Source of the DNA: Microcaldota archaeon
GTDB lineage: Archaea; Micrarchaeota; Micrarchaeia; CAILAH01
Reading direction: 5' to 3'
Assembly: GCA_026419815.1 (NCBI GenBank)
Contig: JAOAKR010000018.1
Location: forward strand, 1-12,070
DNA: 12,070 nt
The notes under the pieces were generated by a model. That model worked only from the letters and a program-made list of their open reading frames with translations, searched no databases and was not told the DNA's origin. This document shows, in pieces, positions 1 through 5,699 of the stretch. The stretch's first letter is position 1. The number at the start of each line of letters is the position of its first letter. A program made the translations under genes and the position numbers.

Positions 1-102
1 CTTAACTTCTGGGTTCCCGGCCCATCTTCTTTTCCAAAGCATCCGAAGACGGGCTTTCGGTAAGAGTCCAGGTGTGGCCCTCCCCCTATGGCCGTTGGCA
101 GC
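1..102 (-). rRNA. rrf: 5S ribosomal RNA, 5' part (runs off window), with a loop C insertion
   Basis: Read on the minus strand from about 102 downward, the sequence has the order of an archaeal 5S rRNA. It begins with a 5' helix I strand (GCTGCCAAC), then the conserved loop A element CGGCCATAG, a G-rich helix II strand, CCACACCTGG (loop B and helix III), and CCCAGAAGTTAAG (helix III return strand and loop B/helix II entry). CTGG pairs with CCAG to make helix III. Only about 60 of the usual ~120 positions are visible; the 3' half lies beyond position 1. Between ACTCTTACCG and AACCCAGAAG there are 42 extra nucleotides (window 16-57) that are absent from ordinary 5S rRNAs. A TATA element at 122-129 sits about 20-27 bases upstream of the inferred 5' end, which supports this start. 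The family is clear; the exact 5' end is inferred. No 16S or 23S sequence is adjacent upstream, so the gene looks unlinked on that side. Confidence 0.87.
16..57 (-). other. 42-nt hairpin insertion in 5S rRNA loop C (expansion segment or intron)
   Basis: On the minus strand, deleting 16-57 joins CTCTTACCG to AACCCAGAAG, which is a normal-length loop C. The inserted segment contains GCCCGTCTTC (54-45) and GAAGATGGGC (29-20). These pair over 10 bp with one G-U and enclose a 15-nt loop. Just outside, CCG (60-58, in the normal 5S part) pairs with CGG (19-17, in the insert), leaving AAA (57-55) as a one-sided bulge. Because A residues flank both ends, the junction can slide by one base. The fold reads as an extension of the helix III arm. 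A strict bulge-helix-bulge splicing motif is not evident, so I lean towards a retained expansion, but splicing is not excluded. Confidence 0.8.
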
Positions 103-120
103 TATTTTAGGATGGGCAAC

Positions 121-131
121 CTATAAAAATC
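121..131 (-). promoter_or_regulatory. TATA box (box A) for the 5S rRNA gene
   Basis: The minus strand reads GATTTTTATAG here, a close match to the archaeal box A consensus, with its core at 129-122. It lies between the stop codon of the Mut7-C gene and the 5S gene. The spacing to the inferred 5S 5' end near 102 is slightly short but compatible with TBP/TFB-directed initiation. The 5S gene therefore probably has its own promoter. Confidence 0.65.
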
Positions 132-181
132 TTCCTCCGCCACGCTGCAATGCACGCTTGGGCGCGTGTGCGGTGCATAGC

Positions 182-649
182 CTATCCCTTGCCATCCCGT
201 GCGAGCGTGTGCAGCACCCTGTAAATATGTTTCCAGTGGCTGCCTTTCCAGTATGCCTTGCTGCATTTTGTGCACACCCAGAACTCCCTGTGCCTTGCAA
301 GTATGCTGGCGGGGGCAAGCCCGGAAATCTTTTTCCGGCCAGCCTTTCGCAGCGGTGTGTTGCACAGCGGGCATCTCATCTTATTGGTGGCATGGGTAGC
401 GAGTTGCTTTAACTGCAGCGGTATTTTAGTGGTTGTGATGAGGATGCAGGGCACTCCTATTTTTTTGCAGCGTGCGGCAAGCTCCTTGTCGCGGGTTACA
501 ATTGCCCGCCTGGACTGTACGGCCAGCAGCATAAGCGCATCGTCGCCGCCCCCCTCAAACACCAGCGAGTCAACGCCGGCGATGCGCGCCCAGCGTGCAG
601 TATTGCGGAGCATCTCGTCAAATATGAGCCTCACGGCAATAATGCGCAT
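182..649 (-). CDS. Mut7-C type RNase domain protein (DUF82) with zinc ribbon
   Basis: The 155-residue product matches the Mut7-C family: a PIN-like putative RNase domain followed by a zinc ribbon. The N-terminal block FDEMLRNTARWARIAG (residues 10-25) is the family's usual opening. Acidic residues D11, D36/D37 and D54 (in TRDKELA) are the likely metal ligands of the PIN-like fold. C93/C96 and C126/C129 form the zinc ribbon, and the terminal YWKGSHW motif (133-139) is typical of the family. Length is normal for stand-alone archaeal members. The substrate is not known. The ATG at 649 is used here, but a GTG at 634-632 would give MRLIFDEML, closer to the usual family N-terminus; neither has a strong ribosome binding site. 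The gene is divergent from the coiled-coil gene, sharing its promoter region, and lies upstream of 5S rRNA on the same strand. A link to RNA processing is only inference. Confidence 0.85.
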   Translation of the reverse strand: MRIIAVRLIFDEMLRNTARWARIAGVDSLVFEGGGDDALMLLAVQSRRAIVTRDKELAARCKKIGVPCILITTTKIPLQLKQLATHATNKMRCPLCNTPLRKAGRKKISGLAPASILARHREFWVCTKCSKAYWKGSHWKHIYRVLHTLARDGKG

Positions 650-683
650 TAGAGCATTTTACCTGTTGCGGGCCTGGCTGAAA

Positions 684-694
684 CTTATAAAAAG
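684..694. promoter_or_regulatory. Shared TATA element of a divergent promoter
   Basis: The plus strand reads CTTATAAAAAG and the minus strand CTTTTTATAAG; both orientations match box A. Read rightward, initiation about 25 bases on would fall near 713, leaving a leader of about 29 nt before the coiled-coil gene. Read leftward, it would fall near 664, leaving a short leader before the Mut7-C gene at 649. On the plus strand the box is preceded by TGAAAC, which resembles a BRE (TFB recognition element). The 92-bp gap between the two start codons has no other good TATA candidate. Confidence 0.6.
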
Positions 695-741
695 GTTATG
701 TGCCTCAACATTAACCAATTCCTTTGAAGTGGTGAATTTTC

Positions 742-1335
742 TTGGGAGAAGAAAGCAGCCTTGATGCGAAAACCAGCGTTGAAGCGGGTGGGCCTGCAGC
801 GCCTGCCACGGAGCAGCAGGGCGAGCGGAAGAACGCGTTTATGGAGCTCACGGAGTCAATGAAGCAGAAGCGCCAGCTCCTGCTCTCAAAGATAGAGCGC
901 ATTAAGGGCCTGCGCGACCAGCTTGCAGGCGCCAACAAGTCAAGCGTGCGCGCGCTCAAGAAGAAGAAGGAATACCTTGAGTTCAAGGTGTCAACCGAGG
1001 CGATAACGCTGGACAAGGAGCGCCAGCTTATGAAATCCATCAAGGGCCTTGAGGAGGAGATAAAGAGCGCCGAGGGCAAGGAGGGCGCGCGCAAGGAAAT
1101 CCTCGCCGAGATAAAGGAGCTTGACAGCGACATTGAGAAGCTCAAGAACGAGCTTGACGAGATGAAGCTTGAGCTGATAAAGCTTCGTGAGGAGCGCAAG
1201 AAGAGGCGTGCAGAGGTGCGCAAGCGGCGCGAGGAGCGCGAGCAGAGGCCTCACGCGCCCCAGTTCAAGAAGGAGGAGTTTGTCGTCAATCTTGAGGACA
1301 TCGTCGTCATCAAGAAAAAGGATGAGAGCCAGTAA
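742..1335 (+). CDS. Archaeal coiled-coil protein, COG1340-like
   Basis: The product has 197 residues. A low-complexity N-terminus (about 1-30, rich in Ala, Pro, Gly and Glu) precedes a long, highly charged helical region (about 33-170) full of Lys, Arg, Glu and Leu in heptad-like spacing. The stretch KKEYLEFKVSTEAITLDKE, followed by RQLMKSIKGLEEEI, resembles the central element of archaeal coiled-coil proteins of the COG1340 type. The C-terminus (about 178-197) ends in a short hydrophobic VVNLEDIVVI patch, possibly a docking segment. There is no signal peptide or membrane segment. The start is a TTG at 742, supported by GGTGA at 731-735 with 6-nt spacing. Its function is unknown; related proteins are described only as coiled-coil proteins. 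It is followed after 38 nt by polB on the same strand, but polB appears to have its own promoter. Confidence 0.75.
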   Translation: MGEESSLDAKTSVEAGGPAAPATEQQGERKNAFMELTESMKQKRQLLLSKIERIKGLRDQLAGANKSSVRALKKKKEYLEFKVSTEAITLDKERQLMKSIKGLEEEIKSAEGKEGARKEILAEIKELDSDIEKLKNELDEMKLELIKLREERKKRRAEVRKRREEREQRPHAPQFKKEEFVVNLEDIVVIKKKDESQ

Positions 1336-1343
1336 CCGGCTCC

Positions 1344-1353
1344 TATTTTATTA
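1344..1353 (+). promoter_or_regulatory. Putative TATA box for leaderless polB transcription
   Basis: TATTTTATTA lies about 25 bases upstream of the polB ATG at 1374. That spacing would put the transcription start at or within a few bases of the start codon. The 20 bases before the ATG contain no purine-rich ribosome binding site, unlike the other genes here. Confidence 0.5.
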
Positions 1354-1373
1354 CTTTATGCCATATCCCTATT

Positions 1374-3758
1374 ATGCATAAGGCGTTCCTGCTTGATGTT
1401 GACATTGCGGAGGGCCCGCCCACGGAGGAGGGCATCCGCCCCGCAGCAATCCAGCTTGTCTTGCGCTCTGGGGGGCAGGTGCTTTTCAGGAAAGTCAGGT
1501 TCAGCCCCTATTTTTATTTCGTTGGCAAGGTGCCCAAAGAGCTCGTGAGCGTGCCGCAGGTCGCGTCAATTGAGGAAAAAACAATGCTGCTGGGCCGCGA
1601 GCAGGTGAAGGCCCACAAGGTAGTATGCCACAGCCCGGCTGACATACCAAAGCTGCGTGAGCTGTTCAAGAGGTTCGGCACCTGCTATGAGGCGGACATC
1701 CCTTACGTGCGAAGGTATATGATAGACAGCGGTGTGCGCGTTTTCTCTGAAATTGCGTATGAGGAGGAGAAGGACGACTACATAACGGTGAAATCGTGCG
1801 TTGAGGCGCACGGGCACTTGAACGCGCTGTCATTTGACATAGAGACGTACAATCCGCACGGCACGCCGTCTCCCCGCGAGGACCCGGCAATAGTCATAAG
1901 CTACGCAACCGGCCCCCGGTCGGCATATGCGATCACTTACGGGGACGTGAAGGACCGGCGCGTGGAGAAAGTGCGCAGCGAGGGGGAAATGATAGCAAAA
2001 TTCTGCGAGGTTGTGCGGGCGAACAACGTTGACATCCTATATGGCTACAACTCATCCGATTTTGACCTTCCGTACCTGCGCGAGCGCGCACAGGCCACCC
2101 GCACGAGGCTTGAGCTCGGGAGGGACAATTCCGCGTTCACGCTCAGGAGCCGCGGGATGTTCTCAACAGCAAGCATTAACGGGAGGATACACGCGGACGT
2201 GTTCCATATGGTTAGGTTCCTTGCAGGCATCGGTGCGCTCAAGACCAACACGTACACACTTGGCGAAGTTTACCGGGAGATGCTCGGCGGTGAAAAGGCA
2301 AGCGTGCCCAAGCTTGACATCTGGAAGATGTGGAATGATGCTGCAATGCGCGAGCAGCTTGTTGACTATGCTATTGATGATGCCCGGGCGACATACCTGC
2401 TCGGTGAGCGCATGTTCCCGATATTTGTTGAGATTGCGCGCGTTGCCGGGATAACGCTTGACGATGCGGTGTCATCCACCACCGGCCAGCTTGTTGAGCA
2501 CGTGCTTTTGGGGGAGGCGCACAAGCGCGGCGTGCTCGCCCCCAACAAGCCCAAGGAAAGCGAGGTTGCGGCCCGTGATGACGAGCCGATTGAGGGTGCA
2601 TACGTCAAGCTTCCTGAGCCTGGCATATACGACAGGATAATGGTGTTTGACTTCCGGAGCCTTTATCCAAGCATAATCGTCTCGCACAACATATCCCCTG
2701 AGACTATGGGCTGCGATTGCTGCAAGGGCAAGGATGCCCACGTGTCGCCAGACGGCACAAGGTTCTGCTCAAAGAGGAAGGGGATAATACCTGAGGTGCT
2801 CGCATCACTGCTCCAGCACCGCGCCACGCTCAAGAGGCAGATGAAGGGGCTTGACAAGGACTCGCCTGAGTATGTGTATGCCAATGCAAGGCAGTATGCA
2901 TTCAAGATAATCGCGAACTCATTCTACGGGATGCTGAGGTATGTTCGCGCGCGGTGGTACTGCCGTGAGTGCGCATCTGCAACCACTGCTTGGGAGCGGC
3001 ACTACATACAGGACGTGATTGCAAGGGCCGAGGCCGAGGGGTTCAAGGTCCTTTATTCGGACACCGACTCAATATTCCTGCTTTTAGGGAACAAGGATGA
3101 GAAGGACGCGCTTGCATTTATGGACAAGGTCAACAAGTCCCTGCCAAAGGATATGGAGCTTGAGTTGGAGGACTATTACACGCGTGGCATATTCGTCTCA
3201 AAAAAGTCAGCCGGTGGTGCGGGCGCAAAAAAGAAATACGCCCTGCTTTCGCGGGACGGGGGCATCAAGATACGCGGGTTTGAGCTGGTGAGGAGGGACT
3301 GGTCAGGTGTGGCGAAGGACACGCAGCGCAGGGTGCTTGAGACTGTGCTCAGGGACGGCTCAATTGACAAGGCGCTGAAGATAGTCAACGAGACGGTTGA
3401 GCTCCTGCGCTCAGGCAAGGCACCGCTCCGGGACCTTGTGATGTACTCTGCACTGCGCAAGGAAGTCGGTGACTACAAGGCAACCGGCCCAGAGGTCTCT
3501 GCTGCGATAAAGGCGAAACGGCACGGCATAGATGTGCGCGAGGGCCAGCTCATAGGCTATGTGATCACTTCAAAGGGCAAGTCAATATCCGAGAAGGCGC
3601 AGCTCGCCGAGCTTGTTGAGGAAGGCGATTATGACGCGGACTACTACATAAGCAAGCAGGTGCTTCCTGCCGTTGAGAAAATACTCGGAGAGCTTGGCTA
3701 CTCAGGCGATCTGTTGAGGCAGGGCAAAAAGCAGCACGGGATATCGGATTGGCTGTGA
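1374..3758 (+). CDS. polB: DNA polymerase family B (replicative, 3'-5' exonuclease proficient)
   Basis: This 794-residue protein has the full length of an archaeal family B DNA polymerase. The proofreading exonuclease has Exo I FDIE (D155, E157), Exo II N226..F230-D231 and Exo III Y332-A-I-D-D336. In the polymerase domain, motif A is DFRSLYPS (D426, S429-S433), motif B is KIIANSFYG (K511-G519), and motif C is YSDTDS (561-566, catalytic D563 and D565). The linker PEPGIYDRI before motif A is also typical. Cysteines at 447/449/450, 465, 530 and 533 sit where thermophilic homologues carry disulfides or metal ligands. The last eight residues QHGISDWL (787-794) fit a PCNA-binding PIP box (Q-x-x-I-x-x-W-L), which places the polymerase on the sliding clamp and shows that the C-terminus is complete. 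The ATG at 1374 has no ribosome binding site, so translation is probably leaderless. Alternative starts would remove the conserved N-terminal domain. No mutations of catalytic residues are seen. Confidence 0.97.
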   Translation: MHKAFLLDVDIAEGPPTEEGIRPAAIQLVLRSGGQVLFRKVRFSPYFYFVGKVPKELVSVPQVASIEEKTMLLGREQVKAHKVVCHSPADIPKLRELFKRFGTCYEADIPYVRRYMIDSGVRVFSEIAYEEEKDDYITVKSCVEAHGHLNALSFDIETYNPHGTPSPREDPAIVISYATGPRSAYAITYGDVKDRRVEKVRSEGEMIAKFCEVVRANNVDILYGYNSSDFDLPYLRERAQATRTRLELGRDNSAFTLRSRGMFSTASINGRIHADVFHMVRFLAGIGALKTNTYTLGEVYREMLGGEKASVPKLDIWKMWNDAAMREQLVDYAIDDARATYLLGERMFPIFVEIARVAGITLDDAVSSTTGQLVEHVLLGEAHKRGVLAPNKPKESEVAARDDEPIEGAYVKLPEPGIYDRIMVFDFRSLYPSIIVSHNISPETMGCDCCKGKDAHVSPDGTRFCSKRKGIIPEVLASLLQHRATLKRQMKGLDKDSPEYVYANARQYAFKIIANSFYGMLRYVRARWYCRECASATTAWERHYIQDVIARAEAEGFKVLYSDTDSIFLLLGNKDEKDALAFMDKVNKSLPKDMELELEDYYTRGIFVSKKSAGGAGAKKKYALLSRDGGIKIRGFELVRRDWSGVAKDTQRRVLETVLRDGSIDKALKIVNETVELLRSGKAPLRDLVMYSALRKEVGDYKATGPEVSAAIKAKRHGIDVREGQLIGYVITSKGKSISEKAQLAELVEEGDYDADYYISKQVLPAVEKILGELGYSGDLLRQGKKQHGISDWL

Positions 3759-3865
3759 GCACGGGGATTGTTGAGCGGGGTGTGTATGAAGGGGCTTCTG
3801 CTGGGGTTTAGGGCACGCGCGAATCCCAAAAAGGCAGCTGATGCGGTGGCGGGCGTTGAGGAAGC

Positions 3866-3873
3866 TTTATATA
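3866..3873 (+). promoter_or_regulatory. TATA box of the RNA polymerase operon
   Basis: TTTATATA is a perfect archaeal box A, preceded by a purine-rich GAGGAAGC that can serve as a BRE. Initiation about 25 bases downstream would be near 3896, giving a leader of roughly 56 nt before the rpoH start codon at 3952. It is the best promoter candidate in the 193-bp gap between polB and rpoH. Confidence 0.72.
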
Positions 3874-3895
3874 CAAAGCCCCTCCCGCCCATTTT

Positions 3896-3937
3896 GCTGG
3901 TAAGTATTTTAAAGTTAACTTAATTTAACTTACCAGC
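3896..3937 (+). repeat. 42-bp imperfect palindrome at the predicted transcription start of the rpo operon
   Basis: GCTGGTAAGT (3896-3905) and ACTTACCAGC (3928-3937) are perfect 10-bp inverted repeats. The exact centre is the 10-bp palindrome AAGTTAACTT (3912-3921). The left edge coincides with the start site predicted from the TATA box at 3866-3873. The right edge is 3 nt from the GGTGG ribosome binding site of rpoH at 3941. It could be an operator covering the start site or a 5'-terminal mRNA stem-loop that affects rpoH translation or message stability. TTAACTTA also occurs twice as a direct repeat inside it. Confidence 0.7.
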
Positions 3938-3951
3938 GCCGGTGGTTTAGC

Positions 3952-4200
3952 TTGAGCAAGAGTGAGCAAAAGAAGAAATTTTCCGTGTTTGACCACGTCC
4001 TTGTGCCAAAGCACGAGATTGTGCCTGATCCTGAGGTTGGGAAGATCCTTGAGGAGCTTAAGGTCTCGCGTGACAAGCTCCCGAAGATGCTCCCAAACGA
4101 CCCTGCCGCCAAGGAGATTGGCGCGAAGAAGGGAGATGTGGTTAGGATATACCGGAAGGGCCCCGGTGGTGAGGCGGTTTACTACCGGCTCGTGGCCTAA
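3952..4200 (+). CDS. rpoH: DNA-directed RNA polymerase subunit H (Rpb5 C-terminal homologue)
   Basis: The 82-residue product matches archaeal RpoH, the small subunit equivalent to the C-terminal domain of eukaryotic Rpb5, which sits in the lower jaw of RNA polymerase near downstream DNA. Family signatures are FDHVLVPKHEIV (residues 13-24), KLPKMLPNDPAAKEIGAKKGDVV (42-64) and the end RKGPGGEAVYYRLVA. Length is normal. The start is TTG at 3952 with GGTGG at 3941-3945 (6-nt spacing). The first residues SKSEQKKK are a short, lysine-rich lead-in. It is the first gene of the polymerase operon, as in most archaea, and is followed by rpoB'' after 21 nt. Confidence 0.96.
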   Translation: MSKSEQKKKFSVFDHVLVPKHEIVPDPEVGKILEELKVSRDKLPKMLPNDPAAKEIGAKKGDVVRIYRKGPGGEAVYYRLVA

Positions 4201-4210
4201 TCGCAATTGC

Positions 4211-4217
4211 CTGGTGA
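4211..4217 (+). promoter_or_regulatory. Ribosome binding site deciding the rpoB'' start
   Basis: GGTGATC is fully complementary to GAUCACC, the conserved sequence near the 3' end of 16S rRNA. It lies 4 nt before ATG 4222. An in-frame TTG at 4207 precedes this site and is therefore unlikely to be the start. Confidence 0.75.
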
Positions 4218-4221
4218 TCAT

Positions 4222-5688
4222 ATGAGGAAGGAACTCCTGTCTTACTACATACGGCAAAATCCGCCCGTCCAGCAGCACCTTGAGTCGTTTAACCGGTTTG
4301 TTGACAAGGGGCTCAGCGAAGTCATCCGCTCAATCGGCTCAATTGAGCCGGGCATTGAGGGGTACTCTTTCAAGCTCGGCAAGATACGCATTGAGCAGCC
4401 GATGGTCCAGGAAGCCGACGGCTCGCGCAGGATAATAATGCCTATGGAGGCGAGGATGCGAAACCTCACGTACGCGTCTCCGATGTTCCTTGAGATAATC
4501 CCGACAATAAGCGGTATTGAGAGGGACCCCGAGGAGGTTTTCATAGGCGAGCTCCCGATAATGGTAAAGTCCAAGCCGTGCCACCTGCACGGCCTTGGCA
4601 GGAACGAGCTCATAGATTATGGTGAGGACCCATTGGACCCGGGCGGCTATTTCATCGTCAACGGCACTGAGAAGGTGCTCGTGAGCCTGGAGGACCTTGT
4701 CCCCAATAGGATAATCGTGAGCAGCGACAGCGCAAAGGGCATAGTCAACGCAAAGGTGTTTTCAACAAGGTTTGGGTTCAGGGCGCGGTGCAGTGTTGAC
4801 CGCACGAAGGACGGCAAGCTGCAGCTCACATTCCCGGCGGCCCCGCCGTCAATGCCGGTGGTCCCGTTCCTCAGGATACTCGGCCTAAAGACCGACAAGC
4901 AGATTGTTGAGGCGTTCACTGACAACCCGTACATACGCTCGGACATACTTTACAACCTTGAGCTTGACACCACAAAGACTTATGACGAGGCGCTCGACTT
5001 CATAGGCAAGAAGGCGGCACCCGGCCAGGCGAAGGACTTCAGGCTCAAGCGTGCCGAGATACTGATTGACACGTACCTGCTGCCGCACCTGGGGACGGAG
5101 GCGGACTCAAGGATGGCGAAGGCGCGCTACCTGATAAGCATGCTTGAGCGCACCATACTCGTTGCCAACAAGAAGATTGCAAACGATGACAGGGACCATT
5201 ATATGAACAAGCGCGTCAAGCTCCCGGGTGAGCTTATGCAGGAGCTGTTCAGGTATGCGTTCCAGTTCCTGATAAAAGACGTGACATACCAGGTTGAGAG
5301 GAGCGTTGCGAGGGGCAGGAGGATAACCGCGCGCACGGCAATCAGGCCGGATGCGCTCAGCGACAGGATAAAGTATGCCCTTGCAACCGGCAACTGGATC
5401 GCCGGCCAGACCGGCGTGTCGCAGATGCTTGACCGCACCAATTTCTTTGCGACCAGCTCGCACCTGCGCAGGCTGATCTCGCCGCTCAGCAGGAGGCATC
5501 CGCACTTCAAGGCGCGTGACCTGCACGGCACGCAGTGGGGCAAGATGTGCATTGCGGAGACGCCGGAAGGCCCGTCCTGCTCACTGGTCAAGAACTTTGC
5601 GCTTATGAGCGAGGTATCGCTCCCGCCAGCCGCAAGCGATGAGGGCGCGGTTATACGGTTCCTCCGGCAGAGGGAGGTAAAGGAGTAA
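4222..5688 (+). CDS. rpoB2: DNA-directed RNA polymerase subunit B'' (N-terminal half of Rpb2/beta)
   Basis: The 488-residue product is the N-terminal half of the second-largest polymerase subunit: protrusion, lobe and fork. Landmarks are GLGRNELIDYGEDPLDPGGYFIVNGTEKV in the external/protrusion region (seen in two blocks near 117-150), SVARGRRITARTAIRP, GQTGVSQMLDRTN (395-407), SHLRRLISPLSRR and the fork/ETPEG block with WGKMCIAETPEG (439-450). The break after this block and before B' is the one known from many euryarchaea, so the short length reflects a natural split, not a frameshift; B' starts with its own ribosome binding site. The usual CGLVKN after ETPEG reads CSLVKN here (S454), and TLSHLRR reads TSSHLRR. 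ATG 4222 is preferred over TTG 4207 because the ribosome binding site lies between them. Confidence 0.97.
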   Translation: MRKELLSYYIRQNPPVQQHLESFNRFVDKGLSEVIRSIGSIEPGIEGYSFKLGKIRIEQPMVQEADGSRRIIMPMEARMRNLTYASPMFLEIIPTISGIERDPEEVFIGELPIMVKSKPCHLHGLGRNELIDYGEDPLDPGGYFIVNGTEKVLVSLEDLVPNRIIVSSDSAKGIVNAKVFSTRFGFRARCSVDRTKDGKLQLTFPAAPPSMPVVPFLRILGLKTDKQIVEAFTDNPYIRSDILYNLELDTTKTYDEALDFIGKKAAPGQAKDFRLKRAEILIDTYLLPHLGTEADSRMAKARYLISMLERTILVANKKIANDDRDHYMNKRVKLPGELMQELFRYAFQFLIKDVTYQVERSVARGRRITARTAIRPDALSDRIKYALATGNWIAGQTGVSQMLDRTNFFATSSHLRRLISPLSRRHPHFKARDLHGTQWGKMCIAETPEGPSCSLVKNFALMSEVSLPPAASDEGAVIRFLRQREVKE

Positions 5689-5699
5689 GGTGAACGCTT

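Noticed and set aside
13..60. A strict bulge-helix-bulge intron in the 5S gene
   Set aside because: AAA (57-55) and GAA (16-14) could be taken as the two bulges, but the central helix is only 3 bp (CCG/CGG) before an A-G mismatch and the outer strand does not pair directly. Relaxed forms remain possible.
150..178. Inverted repeat ATGCAC/GTGCAT with an inner CACGC/GCGTG stem downstream of the Mut7-C gene
   Set aside because: It is short, is not followed by a T-run distinct from the 5S TATA box, and archaeal terminators do not generally rely on hairpins; I cannot support it as a terminator.
74..412. Plus-strand open frames opposite the 5S rRNA and the Mut7-C gene
   Set aside because: They overlap a recognisable RNA gene, its promoter and a protein family on the minus strand, and their products have no recognisable domain and biased composition.
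711..1223. Long antisense frame rich in Ser/Leu opposite the coiled-coil gene
   Set aside because: It mirrors the Lys/Glu/Leu-rich codons of the sense gene, which is a common artefact.
3786..3923. A 45-codon reading frame (ATG 3786, TAA 3921) after GGGGTG, in the same frame as polB beyond its stop codon
   Set aside because: It runs through the TATA box and into the palindrome of the rpo operon, its product resembles nothing I know, and PolB already ends in a good PIP box, so neither a gene nor readthrough is needed.
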